NCBI RefSeq assembly: GCF_014863355.1
Contig: NZ_JACZEP010000002.1
Coordinates: 248,001-312,000 of the forward strand
DNA from: Aminobacter carboxidus
GTDB taxonomy: Bacteria > Pseudomonadota > Alphaproteobacteria > Rhizobiales > Rhizobiaceae
Direction of reading: 5' to 3'
Length of the DNA: 64,000 bases
A program made the translations under genes and the position numbers. The notes below the pieces were generated by a model that saw nothing but the letters and a program-made list of their open reading frames with translations, made no database searches and was not told the origin of the DNA. Below, one piece after another: positions 25,699-35,523 of this stretch (positions are counted from its first letter, which is position 1; each line of letters begins with the position of its first letter).

Positions 25699-26484
25699 CT
25701 AAACCACCGCGCGGCGATAAAGATGCCAGGTCGCATGCCCCAGCACCGGCAGCACCACCAGGAGGCCGAGAAAAAAGGGCACGCAGGCTGCCAACACCGC
25801 AACCGTCACCACCAGGCCCCAGCCGAGCATGACAAGCGGGCTCGCCAGCACCGCGCGGATCGAGGTCAGCATGGCGGTGACGAAGTCGATTTCGCGGTCG
25901 AGCAGCATGGGGATTGAGATGACAGTGATGGAATACAGTACCAGCGCCAGTGCCGCGCCCTCGATATGGCCGATACCGAGGAAGATCCAGCCCTGGTTGG
26001 TGGTCAACACAAGATCGGCGAAGCGGTCGAGCGTGGCGTAGGACATGCGGCCGAGAATCAGCGCCATCAGCAGCCTGATCTGGTACATCCAGACCCAGAA
26101 CACGAACAGCATGACGAAGGCCATCCACGACACTTCGCGTCGGCGCTGGGCCCAGATCACGTTGAGGACCTCTCCAAGCGTTGGCTGGTGCCCGGCCTCC
26201 ATCTGGCGGCTTACCTCATAGAAGCCGACGGCGGCGAAGGGCCCGACCAGCGGGAAGCCGATCGCGAACGGATAGATCAGCCATGGGGCGTGCAGCACCA
26301 GCAGGGACGTTGTAATTGCCAAGCCGATCACCACGAAGACCAGCGCAATGGCGAGCCCGATGCCTGGGCTCCGCGCGAAGTCGGCGGCGCCCTCCGCCAG
26401 GCTCTGCCTGATGTCGGCTACGGTCAGTGCGCGCACTTCCGGCGGCCTAGCCGGGCGCCTGGCGTAGGTGTCCATATCCGCCAT
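25699..26484 (-). CDS. DUF2189 domain integral membrane protein
   Basis: A 261-residue inner-membrane protein of the DUF2189 family. The cytosolic start (PEVRALTVADIRQSLAEGAADFARSPGIGL) and the glycine-rich first helices are characteristic, as is GPFAAVGFYEVSRQMEAGHQPT. About six hydrophobic helices follow. ATG at 26484 has GGGAGGACG before it; a longer in-frame reading to 26619 has no such site. The function is not established; many copies lie near respiratory or stress genes in Rhizobiales. The gene stands alone. Confidence 0.88.
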   Translation of the reverse strand: MADMDTYARRPARPPEVRALTVADIRQSLAEGAADFARSPGIGLAIALVFVVIGLAITTSLLVLHAPWLIYPFAIGFPLVGPFAAVGFYEVSRQMEAGHQPTLGEVLNVIWAQRRREVSWMAFVMLFVFWVWMYQIRLLMALILGRMSYATLDRFADLVLTTNQGWIFLGIGHIEGAALALVLYSITVISIPMLLDREIDFVTAMLTSIRAVLASPLVMLGWGLVVTVAVLAACVPFFLGLLVVLPVLGHATWHLYRRAVV

Positions 26485-26671
26485 TCGTCCTCCCTCGCCC
26501 CGCGCTGCATCCGACCGCAGCGATCTATGTGCGTGGCAACGCGACTTCCCGCATTGATCGAGATCAAGCGGGAGTGCTTCCGCATTAGACGTCTCGTTCA
26601 CGCGTCGAACACGCTGCACTCACGCCTGCATGGCAAGCTCGCCGGGTCATGTCAGTAGACGGGAGGCCGAG

Positions 26672-26914
26672 ATGGCTTACTCAGTGCATTCCAGCCACGG
26701 ACAGCAGACGGCGGATCTGACGATACGGTTTCTCCAGGCAACTGCACGCCGTATCACGGCAGCCGAGATGTGGTATCGCCGTGCCCAGAGCCGGCGGATC
26801 ATCGCGGCACTCAGCCCGGAGCAGATGAAGGACATCGGCTATCCTGCTGTTGATGCCATTCCCAGCCTCGAGGTCGAGGCCGGTCTCATGTCCAAGCTGC
26901 AGACGATGCGATAA
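26672..26914 (+). CDS. DUF1127-like small protein
   Basis: An 80-residue protein whose middle (YRRAQSRRIIAALSPEQMKDIGYP) matches the DUF1127 pattern: an arginine-rich helix followed by L-x-x-x-x-M/L-x-D-I-G. Such small proteins in alphaproteobacteria are linked to phosphate and carbon metabolism, RNA binding or stress. ATG at 26672 is preceded by GGGAGGCCGAG. It diverges from the DUF2189 gene. Family assignment rests on a short motif. Confidence 0.72.
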   Translation: MAYSVHSSHGQQTADLTIRFLQATARRITAAEMWYRRAQSRRIIAALSPEQMKDIGYPAVDAIPSLEVEAGLMSKLQTMR

Positions 26915-26987
26915 CGAACCGTCGCGGGCAACACGTCGCGGGGTGGCGGCCGCCGGGCCGGCATGCCGCGACGGCGATGCCGTTACG

Positions 26988-27662
26988 CTAAGTCCCCGAC
27001 ACCTGCGTCAGGGCGATGGCCATGCCGACGATCAGCATGGCTGCTGCACCTTGCAGCACGGTGACAACGACGCTGAGCAACGCGCGACCAAGACCAAGAT
27101 CGAGATTGCGGGCAAACCAGCGCGTCTCCACCGAGACGTACCAGACGATGGCGGCGATAAGCAGCAACAGCGCCGCGACACTGGCGGTGCTGTTGTGGAC
27201 GCGCCACACCACGCCCGCCAGGCTGACGCCGAGGGCGAAGGGTGCGGCGACATAGCACTGGCTGTAGAACGGCGGCTTCAAGGTTGCCCGGTCGATCCGG
27301 GCGCCGCGAAAGCGCAACAGCTTCACCGCCATCAGCAGCGGGAAGACGCTGAAGATGACGGCGCGAAAGATCAGAAGGTTGGAGTCGCTGGCGAGCATCG
27401 ACGGTGCCACCCAGGAACGATCGTTGATGAAGCCGAGCTCCAGGCCGTGCACGATCAGCAGCGTCAGCAGCAGGAACATCGGCGGGCTCATCGTGTCCTG
27501 GTATTGCTCGTCCACGTCGTCGGACAGCTCGACATTGGCGTAGCGCATCATCTTGTCGGGATCGCGCAATGCCCGCCACATGGTCAGCGGGTAAAACAGC
27601 AGCCACGACACGACCTCGTAGAGCAGTTCCTCGATCGATTTCAGCAGTCGCATGAAGTCCAT
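26988..27662 (-). CDS. Conserved membrane protein, unknown (Yip1/permease-like)
   Basis: A 224-residue protein with about five hydrophobic helices (near residues 62-80, 97-115, 135-152, 160-176 and 195-220). The amphipathic N-terminus reads KSIEELLYEVVSWLLFYPLTMWRALRDPDKM. The FYPLTMWR segment and the acidic ELSDDVDEQYQD stretch are conserved features I associate with uncharacterised rhizobial permease annotations. No catalytic motif is visible. It stands between a DUF1127-like gene and an AraC regulator with no obvious link. Confidence 0.7.
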   Translation of the reverse strand: MDFMRLLKSIEELLYEVVSWLLFYPLTMWRALRDPDKMMRYANVELSDDVDEQYQDTMSPPMFLLLTLLIVHGLELGFINDRSWVAPSMLASDSNLLIFRAVIFSVFPLLMAVKLLRFRGARIDRATLKPPFYSQCYVAAPFALGVSLAGVVWRVHNSTASVAALLLLIAAIVWYVSVETRWFARNLDLGLGRALLSVVVTVLQGAAAMLIVGMAIALTQVSGT

Positions 27663-27737
27663 GCGTCGCTCCTCCGCAGGCTGGTCCGCGCGGCATGATG
27701 ACGGCGGGACCGGGTGAAGGGAAGGGCCGGGCGGCCG

Positions 27738-28754
27738 CTAGGGTCGCGTCAGGCGAAAACGCTGCCGGTACTGCGCCGGCGTAATGCCGGTATGACGCCG
27801 GAACAACCGGCGGAAGAATGCCGGGTCCTCGTAGCCGACGGTTTCGGCGATCGCGTCGGTGGCCTCAGCGGTGGCCTCCAGCATCTGCTTGGCCTCCTCG
27901 ATGCGCAGGCTCTGGACATAGTCCACCGGCGTGTAGCCGGTCGCAGCCTTGAAGCGGCGCTTGAAGGTGCGCTCCGGCAGCCCGCTTTCGGCGACCATGC
28001 GCGTCACCGGGTTGGCGGCGGCATAATTGTCGGCGATCCAGACCTGGCAGCTGCCGATGGCGGCATCCTCGTGGCGCCTCGGCTTGGCCATGGTGGAAAA
28101 CGGCAGTTGGCCGTCGCTGCGGTCGCCGAGCAGAAACACCTTGGCGATGCGGCCCGCTTCCTCCTTGCCGCAGTGGCGGGCGATCAGGTGCAGCGCCAGA
28201 TTCTCCCACGACGAGGCACCGCCAGTGGTAATCAGCCGTCCCTCGGGGTCCATGTCGCAGACGATGCGTTCGGGTCGGAACTTCACCAGGGGATAGCGGT
28301 CGCGGAAGATGTCGGCGGCGATCCAGTGCGAGGCCGCGTCCTTGCCGTCGAGCAAGCCGGCCTCGGCGAGGAAGATCGAGCCGGTGCAGACCGAGCACAC
28401 GGTTGCGCCTGCCGCCAGCCGTTCGCGCACCCATGCCATCTCTTCGCCCCACCCGGCAGCCACATCGCAGTCGAGCGGCAGCGCCAGGTCGGTGACGATC
28501 ACCACGTCGCAGCCGGCGGCCTCGGCCAGCGTCGCATGCGGCTCGATCGACGTGCCTATGGCGCAGGTAAAGGTCTGTTTCTGCCGCGCCACGATTTCGG
28601 GCACGATGCGGCGGGCGTTTGTCTGCTGCCCGGTCAGGCGGTCCCATATCGAGCCCACCGCCGACAGCACCTCATATAGCCCGTACACTGCCGCCGGCGT
28701 CGTCTGGGGCAAGGCAAGCAGGCTGACGCGAACAGGTTGGGTGTGCTGGCTCAT
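27738..28754 (-). CDS. GlxA-type transcriptional regulator (DJ-1/PfpI plus AraC domains)
   Basis: A 338-residue regulator. The N-terminal DJ-1/PfpI-like domain (residues ~10-190) carries the nucleophile-elbow-like segment VCSVCTGSIFLAEAGLLDG, and the C-terminal AraC/XylS double helix-turn-helix starts near 230 (LPERTFKRRFKAATGYTPVDYVQSLRIEEAKQMLE, then PAFFRRLFRRHTGITPAQYRQRF). The GlxA group controls amino-acid-derived compounds such as glycine betaine or arginine catabolism. ATG at 28754 (MSQHTQP) is taken since the fold starts soon after. It faces the hydrolase gene across 113 bases and may regulate it. Confidence 0.92.
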   Translation of the reverse strand: MSQHTQPVRVSLLALPQTTPAAVYGLYEVLSAVGSIWDRLTGQQTNARRIVPEIVARQKQTFTCAIGTSIEPHATLAEAAGCDVVIVTDLALPLDCDVAAGWGEEMAWVRERLAAGATVCSVCTGSIFLAEAGLLDGKDAASHWIAADIFRDRYPLVKFRPERIVCDMDPEGRLITTGGASSWENLALHLIARHCGKEEAGRIAKVFLLGDRSDGQLPFSTMAKPRRHEDAAIGSCQVWIADNYAAANPVTRMVAESGLPERTFKRRFKAATGYTPVDYVQSLRIEEAKQMLEATAEATDAIAETVGYEDPAFFRRLFRRHTGITPAQYRQRFRLTRP

Positions 28755-28867
28755 GCGAGATGAGTGGCACGAATGCCTCGTTTTTGTCCAGTCTCGCTCT
28801 CGCGAGACAACCCAGACCCTCATAATGTCTGCCCCAAGCCGCCCATCCGGGCGTCAAGGAGATGGGA

Positions 28868-29818
28868 ATGTCCCGCATCACCACAACCAGCCGGCGCCGG
28901 TTCCTGCTCTTGGCAGCAGCGACGGCCGCAACTAGCGTAACCCGAAGGAGCAAGGCGATGGCCAGCGAAACCACCACCAGGACCGTTCGCGCCAATGGCG
29001 TCGAGATCGTCACCGAGGCCTTTGGCGACCCGTCGGCGCCGCCGATGCTTTTGATCATGGGCGCCATGGCCTCGATGCTGTGGTGGCCGGACGCCTTTTG
29101 CCGTCAGATCGCCGCCAGCGGCCGCCATGTCATCCGCTACGACAACCGCGACACCGGCCTGTCGACCAAATATGCGCCGGGCAAGCCGCCCTACACGATG
29201 GACGACATGGCCAGGGACGCTGTTGCCGTGCTCGACGCCTACGGCATCGCCAAGGCCCATGTTGTCGGCATGTCGCTCGGCGGCATGATCGCCCAGATCC
29301 TGGCGCTGACCGAGCCCGGTCGCGTCGCCTCGCTGACCCTTGTCTCGACGACGCCCATCGGCCTCGATCGCGACCTGCCGCCACCCACACCCACCTACAT
29401 GGAGCACGCCGCGACGGGCGAAGGCGTCGACTGGTCGGACCGCGCCCAGGCGACCGGGTTCATCGCCGGCGAGGCCCGCGTGATCGCAAGCACTGCCCAT
29501 CCGCATGATGCGGCGAAGACGCTCGCCTTCATCGAGCGCGACTACGACCGCTCCGGCGGCTACCTCTCGGCCACCAACCACTTCATGCTCACCGGCGGCG
29601 AGGCGGTGAAGGGCAAGCTGCCCGGCCTGAACGTGCCGTTTACGGTCATCCACGGCACCGCCGACCCGATCTTCCCGATCGTCCACGGCAAGGCGATCAC
29701 TGATGCGGTCAAGGGCTCGACATATGTCGTCGTCGATGGCGGCGGCCACGAGTTGCATGAGGACGACTGGGGCATTGTCATCCCGGCCATCGTCAAGAAC
29801 AGCTCGGCACCTCGCTGA
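28868..29818 (+). CDS. Alpha/beta hydrolase with Tat signal
   Basis: A 316-residue alpha/beta-hydrolase-fold enzyme. The N-terminus has a twin-arginine-type signal (TTSRRRFLLLAAATAA), predicting folded export to the periplasm. The catalytic triad is readable: nucleophile serine in VVGMSLGGMIAQ, aspartate in HGTADPIFP and histidine in GGGHELHED. LMIMGAMASMLWWP-like wording (LLIMGAMASMLWW) and RYDNRDTGLS place it near the pyrimidine/aclacinomycin-esterase-like hydrolases. AAGGAG lies 6 bases before the ATG at 28868 but abuts the ATG at 28862, deciding the start. Substrate unknown. Confidence 0.88.
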   Translation: MSRITTTSRRRFLLLAAATAATSVTRRSKAMASETTTRTVRANGVEIVTEAFGDPSAPPMLLIMGAMASMLWWPDAFCRQIAASGRHVIRYDNRDTGLSTKYAPGKPPYTMDDMARDAVAVLDAYGIAKAHVVGMSLGGMIAQILALTEPGRVASLTLVSTTPIGLDRDLPPPTPTYMEHAATGEGVDWSDRAQATGFIAGEARVIASTAHPHDAAKTLAFIERDYDRSGGYLSATNHFMLTGGEAVKGKLPGLNVPFTVIHGTADPIFPIVHGKAITDAVKGSTYVVVDGGGHELHEDDWGIVIPAIVKNSSAPR

Positions 29819-29827
29819 GGCTGCCTT

Positions 29828-29855
29828 GAGGCGCCCGGTCCGCCGGGCGCCTCTT
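29828..29855 (+). terminator. Strong hairpin terminator after the hydrolase gene
   Basis: An 11-bp perfect stem, GAGGCGCCCGG (29828-29838) and CCGGGCGCCTC (29843-29853), with a TCCG loop and a short TT tail. It starts ten bases after the stop codon. The T-run is weak. Confidence 0.7.
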
Positions 29856-29967
29856 GGGCCAGAGCGTGCCGATCGCGCGGACAGCGGCCGTAGCAGGCGC
29901 GAAACCCGTTCACGGCACCCGTCGCGGCGGCTATAGCAGTGCATCGCCGATGCATTGGAGCCCGCCC

Positions 29968-31221
<1,254 letters not shown>

Positions 31222-31392
31222 GGGAGCATATCGATCGCTGGTCCCACAGAGCTCTTTAACTCGACGGCTATTGCCTCCACATTGGGCTTCGAAATTGTGT
31301 AGGCGGTTCCAATGATGTTACGGGGTTCTGGCGCAAAACCATTTCCCGGTGCCGACAGCGCCCACGATGAACGCAACTTTCTTGTTAAGCAT
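31222..31392 (-). pseudogene. Short gene remnant with intact ribosome site
   Basis: On the leftward strand AGGAG (31402-31398) precedes ATG at 31392 by five bases. This gives MLNKKVAFIVGAVGTGK and a stop after 24 codons. In the next frame, GFAPEPRNIIGTAYTISKP and NVEAIAVELKSSVG continue toward the pepT end, which looks like the same gene after a frameshift, cut off at the junction. The VAFIVGA opening hints at a nucleotide-binding fold, but I cannot name the family. Confidence 0.4.
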
Positions 31393-31487
31393 TAATTCTC
31401 CTAGTGCACTTCATAATCTTGTTTAGGTCTTCGCTCGTCGCATTCCTATGGGGCGAGCGAATAATATCTCTCACCGGAAGCTAATTT

Positions 31488-33090
31488 TTGAGTAAGTGTA
31501 TGTCAGGCACGAATATTCAGAAGGCGTTGCTTACCAAGGGCTATTTTCCGCGGGAGCTGCCGCCCACGTTCACTACCGCAGATTTTGGGCTTCACTCTCC
31601 AGACATTCTCAATGAATGGGAGAGTCGCAAGGTTTTTTCCAAGAAAGCAATGGGAAAGACCCCTTGCAAGAAAAAGAGAAGCAACGCGTATTCATATTCG
31701 CTGAAGAGCGCCGAGGCCGAAGTCATATCAAAACCCAAACGGGGGTATGAGAGGCGAAATATCCACCTCACGCACCCGGTTGCGCAAGCGCTAATTGCTG
31801 CCGAATTGTCAAATAATTGGAGGCCGGTTCAGAAATGGCTTTCACGCCAGGAGTTTTCTGAAGACGATATTCGTGTATCAGAAAAATATGAGCGTTCTAT
31901 CAAAGGCATAAATTTTGCTATGCATAGAGCCAAAAAATCATAGCTCGAAGCCACATCAGATTGGTTGGTAAAAACTGATATTTCGCGGTTTTATCCTTCG
32001 ATTTATACTCATTCGATCCCTTGGGCAGCCTATGGCAAGGAGCGTGTCAAGCAACGCATGGGGTACTACGATGGTTCTTTTGCCGACCGCCTCGATGTCT
32101 TGGTTCGTTCTTGCAATCGCAATCAGACAATTGGGATACCAATTGGCCCAGAGACATCGCGAATTATTGCCGAGATTATTTCGGCTCGAATCGATGCCGA
32201 TTTCAAAGGCCATTACAGCAGCCTCCTGCCCGGCTCAGTGGATCGCTTACAAGATGATTGGGCAGTTGGGGTGGGGACCCTGGAGGCAGCTGAAAAAGTT
32301 CTATCAACTATTAGCGGTCTCTACCGTTCGTATGGGCTTGATATTAATGGCAGTAAGACGTCGATTCAACACATAGTTGCTACTCAGCAAGCTGTTTGGA
32401 TATCGGAGATTGGCGCATTCCTTTCTCATCGGCCGGGTGCCTTGAGAGGGGCAAGGCTTCGAGAATTCCTCAACATGTGCCTGCGGCTTCAGGCCGACTA
32501 CGGTTCGGAACCAGTAATAAACTATGCTTTATCTGTGATAGAGAATTCACAGATAGGTAGGGCCGATGTTGAAGCCATGGAGTCGTTCCTCCTGAAGGCG
32601 TCTATTGTCGCCCCGAATTCCATGGATCGCATTTGTCGAATTATCTTGAACTTACAGCACCATACGAAGAGCGTATCTGCAAAGCGGATTGGTGAGCGTT
32701 TCGTGCATCTTGCGGAGAGAAATCTCGAAAAAGGCCAGTGCTATCGCGCTCATTCTTCTGGACATGAAGGCTAAGGGGATGGGACTCGGGACGCTTCCAA
32801 AAGATAATTGGGAAACACGAATATCTGAAGAGAGCGTGCTTTCTGATTGGACATGGCTACTGGCCTATGAAGGGTTTCGTCATGGTTGGCTTTCCGACAA
32901 GAAAGGCCTGATGGCGAAGCCATTCTTCAAGCCAATGGTTGATCGAAAAGTCATCTTCTATGATCATGCAAGAAATATCCAGACTTCGCGTAGTTTTGTG
33001 CAAAAACAACGACAGGTCAGAAAGCGCGATAACGTGGAAATAAAGCTTCTATTCGAGGCGATGCGAGGAATTGACATTACTGAATATTAA
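31488..33090 (+). pseudogene. Abi/DRT-like reverse transcriptase, interrupted by an amber codon and a frameshift
   Basis: Three pieces together give one ~534-residue RNA-directed DNA polymerase. Piece 1 (31488-31940) has the family start KGYFPRELPPTFTT. An in-frame TAG (31941-31943) is followed without frame change by the polymerase core: motif A TDISRFYPSIYTHSIPWA, motif B GIPIGPETSRIIAEI and motif C DRLQDDWAVG, where Leu replaces the usual Tyr before the catalytic Asp pair. Near 32728-32732 a run of five A shifts the frame; with four A the chain reads NLEKASAIALILLDMKAKG and runs to 33090. TTG 31488 (GGAAG upstream) or ATG 31500 may be the start. The region is AT-rich against GC-rich flanks, suggesting transfer. 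No group II intron maturase domain is seen. Confidence 0.85.
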
Positions 33091-33624
33091 CAATTTATCT
33101 CCAAGGTCGCTGTTGCATAAAATACGGTCTTGGTTTTCCCCAACTCCTTGTTCCCGCTTCCCTTAAAAAAACTTTCACCCGATTTATCCACGCCCCAAAA
33201 GCCAAGCTTAAGATCAGCCCATCTCCGTCAAGGGAAACCTGGTGCGCACCGGGTTATCAGGTGAGGGGGCTTGGCCGGCGGCGCTAACGTTGGCGTTGCT
33301 GGGGTGAGGAATGGTCCGCAAAGCGGACGAAAAGCCAATGGTTTGGCTTTTCGAATGACGAACGCCCGGAGCCATAGCGGAGGGCAAATCCCTTCAGGTC
33401 AAGGCCCCGCCAGCCGACGCGAAAATGCGTTGAACGGCATGAGGGCGGGGCAAGAGCACTGGCGGCGGCGTGCCGCATTCAGAATACAGAAGAAGGCGCC
33501 CCCATGCGTCAGCTTCCCAGGCAAACCCGGCTGGCCGCGGTGTGCCGGGAACGCAAACCATGCGCTCGTCCGAACGAAAGGTTTTCGCCATGAAACAGCC
33601 AAGGCGAATGGACGGGGCATGCTT

Positions 33625-33898
33625 GCACCGAAATGGGCTTCACGACTGTCGCGGCATGGATCCCCGGGATCTCCGCACTCGCTGCGCTCGTGCTCCGACC
33701 CGAGGATGACGGATGCCTTGGTGCCCTCACAAGCCCTCATTCCGAGTCTCTTCGCCCTCGTGGTGCTCTCGACAATCGCCAACGTTCGCGTTTGGCGGCA
33801 ACGCCCCTTCCTCGTCATCCTCGTGCCCGAAGCGGCGAAGCCGCGCAGGGTTACGGGGATCCATGCCATGACGGTCGCGAAGCGCATTTCGGTGCAGG
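33625..33898. repeat. Long imperfect inverted repeat, two ~90-bp arms
   Basis: The left arm (33625-33714; from GCACCGAAATGGGCTTCACG through GGATCCCCGGG to GAGGATGACGG) is repeated in reverse as the right arm (33811-33898; CGTCATCCTCGTGCCCGAAG through GGGGATCCATGCC to CATTTCGGTGCAGG), at roughly three quarters identity by eye. The ~95 bases between are unrelated. Such elements are dispersed intergenic repeats in Mesorhizobium-like genomes. Confidence 0.7.
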
Positions 33899-33971
33899 AC
33901 GTTAGGGGTGGCAACGCGGGTCCCGGTCAAAGGGCGGGATGGAAAATACCCCCGCCTCGCTGCGCGCGGCA

Positions 33972-33997
33972 CCTCTCCCCACTGCGTGGGGGCGAGG
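33972..33997. repeat. Palindromic element, CCTCTCCCC type
   Basis: CCTCTCCCCACTGCGTGGGG followed by GCGAGG forms a hairpin with one mismatch and is a variant of the element at 34085-34111. Confidence 0.65.
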
Positions 33998-34084
33998 GAT
34001 CGCCAAGCGTGTGGGCGGAATCTCGGCGCTGGTTGCACAGGGCGGAGGCCGCGCGAACAGATGCGGCTTCACAGAATCTCGGTT

Positions 34085-34111
34085 CCTCTCCCCCACAAAG
34101 TGGGGGAGAGG
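34085..34111. repeat. Perfect palindrome, CCTCTCCCCCA type
   Basis: CCTCTCCCCCAC (34085-34096), loop AAA, GTGGGGGAGAGG (34100-34111): 12-bp arms. A third intergenic hairpin of the same design within 250 bases. Confidence 0.75.
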
Positions 34112-34162
34112 TGGCCGCGAAGCGACCGGAGAGGGGGTGAGTGGACAGGCGGTGGCACCGAT

Positions 34163-34192
34163 ATCCTCCCTCCCCCTTGTGGGGAGGGATAG
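34163..34192. repeat. Palindromic repeat, second copy of the 21738 element
   Basis: CCTCCCTCCCCCTTGTGGGG then AGGGATA, nearly identical to 21738-21764. Confidence 0.7.
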
Positions 34193-34224
34193 AGGGTGGG
34201 GTGCAAGGCGTATTGCGCCCATTT

Positions 34225-34244
34225 TTCGACAAGCTCAGGATGAG
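34225..34244. repeat. REP-like element, inverted copy of the 25657 repeat
   Basis: TTCGACAAGCTCAGGATGAG is the reverse complement of CTCATCCTGAGCTTGTCGAA, which differs at three positions from 25661-25680. It lies just after the stop of the leftward oxidoreductase gene. Confidence 0.65.
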
Positions 34245-34257
34245 GCAGGGCCAAACC

Positions 34258-35427
34258 CTAGATCACGTTCAGTTCGCGAAATGCCCGCCCCTCGGCGACG
34301 CGCTGGTAGCCGAAGGCCGAGCAGTCGATGGTGCGGTAGCCGCCATGGACCAGAAGCTCGGCCAGCGCCTTGCCCACTGCCGGGGCCTGCTGCAGGCCGT
34401 GGCCGGAAAAGCCGTTGGCGAAGACGAAGTTTGTAACCTCCGGATGCGGGCCGATGACGGCATTCTGGTCGAGCGCGTTGTAGTCGTAATGCCCGACCCA
34501 GGCCTGTGTCGCCTTGATCGCCTCGAAGGCCGGCACGCGGGTTGCCAGCACCGGCCAGATCACCTCTTCGAACAGCCCCCAGTCGGGGTTGAAATCTTTG
34601 ATGTCGGCGGCCAACTCGCCGTCCTCGTTCTCGGCCCCACCTGTGATGTAGACCGAACCCTCGGGCCGGACATAGACGCCGCTCGGGTCAACCATCAGCG
34701 GCATGTCGGCGAATTTGTCCCGCGCTTCGAAGACAAAGACGTTGCGCTTGCGTGGCTCGACCGGCAGCGCGATGCCGGCCATGGCGGAGACCTTGCCGGC
34801 GTTCGGCCCGGCAGCGTTGAACAGCGTGCCGGCCTCCAGACGCTCGCCGCTGGCGAGGGTGACGGCAACAATGCGGTTGCCCTGACGTTCGATGCCGGTG
34901 ACCTCTGATGTGATCAGGTCGATGTTTTTGGTCTTCAGCGCCTTGCGAAACAGGCCGAGCATGGCATGCGCATCGAACCAGCCTTCGCCCGTCAGCCCAT
35001 AGGCGCCGGCGGAGATGCCCTCGGTCGAGATCCAGGAAAAGCGCTTTTGCAGCTGTTCGGCATTCTCGAGCACGATGTCGGCGCCCTCGGCCAATTGTGC
35101 TGCGTGGTTGGCCCTGAGGATCGGCAGGCCGTTGTCGCCGGCGAGGATCAGGTAGCCGCCCTCGCGGAAACCGATGTCGGCGTCGGACCCGAACTCGTCC
35201 TTCAGCCGCCGGAACAAGCCGAGCGTGAACTGCGACAGGCGGATGTTTTCGGGGATCGAGAATTGCTGGCGGATCGAGGCGCAGGACAATGTGGTCGCGG
35301 CATGGGCGAATTGCGGGTCGCGCTCGATCAGCGCGATCGAGCCGGTAAAACCCTCCTCGCGCAGATAATAGGCGATCGAGCTGCCGACGATCGCGCCGCC
35401 TGTGATGACCACGTCGTAGCGTGCCAT
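34258..35427 (-). CDS. FAD-dependent oxidoreductase, DAO (D-amino-acid/sarcosine oxidase-like) family
   Basis: A 389-residue flavoenzyme. The N-terminal dinucleotide fold reads YDVVITGGAIVGSSIAYYLREEG and ALIERDPQFAHAATTLSCASIRQQFS, a start typical of sarcosine-oxidase and FOXRED1-like proteins. The LFNAAGPNAGKVSAMAG segment and the C-terminal NFVFANGFSGHGLQQAPAVGKALAELL close the FAD site. It has no signal peptide. ATG at 35427 (MARYD) is preferred to the longer reading to 35514. It is divergent from the CoA-ester lyase gene. Likely oxidises an amino acid or N-methyl amine; the substrate is unknown. Confidence 0.92.
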   Translation of the reverse strand: MARYDVVITGGAIVGSSIAYYLREEGFTGSIALIERDPQFAHAATTLSCASIRQQFSIPENIRLSQFTLGLFRRLKDEFGSDADIGFREGGYLILAGDNGLPILRANHAAQLAEGADIVLENAEQLQKRFSWISTEGISAGAYGLTGEGWFDAHAMLGLFRKALKTKNIDLITSEVTGIERQGNRIVAVTLASGERLEAGTLFNAAGPNAGKVSAMAGIALPVEPRKRNVFVFEARDKFADMPLMVDPSGVYVRPEGSVYITGGAENEDGELAADIKDFNPDWGLFEEVIWPVLATRVPAFEAIKATQAWVGHYDYNALDQNAVIGPHPEVTNFVFANGFSGHGLQQAPAVGKALAELLVHGGYRTIDCSAFGYQRVAEGRAFRELNVI

Positions 35428-35523
35428 GGAGTGTTCCCGTCTGCTGTGATGGAGGACAAAAGCAGTTACGCCACCGCCGGGCAAGCCCTTGCAAGGACCA
35501 GCATTGCCGGGCAAGAAGTCCAG

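Larger units (their letters stand above)
33091..34257. other. Gene-free, repeat-rich region
   Basis: About 1.17 kb without a credible gene. Open frames here run through palindromes and resemble no family. 33091-33240 is AT-rich and continues the reverse-transcriptase island. From ~33240 the composition returns to GC-rich and consists of dispersed repeats listed separately, plus a short hairpin AAAAGCCAA/TTTGGCTTTT near 33341-33354. It separates the foreign island from the oxidoreductase gene. Confidence 0.75.

Noticed and set aside
31488-33090. Retron or group II intron reading of the reverse transcriptase
   Set aside because: No maturase or HNH part, no intron domain V structure noticed, and no inverted-repeat non-coding RNA pair recognised upstream; motif style is closer to Abi/DRT enzymes.
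33271-34140. Possible 289-codon gene in the repeat region
   Set aside because: Runs through palindromes and inverted repeats, with no ribosome site and no domain-like sequence.
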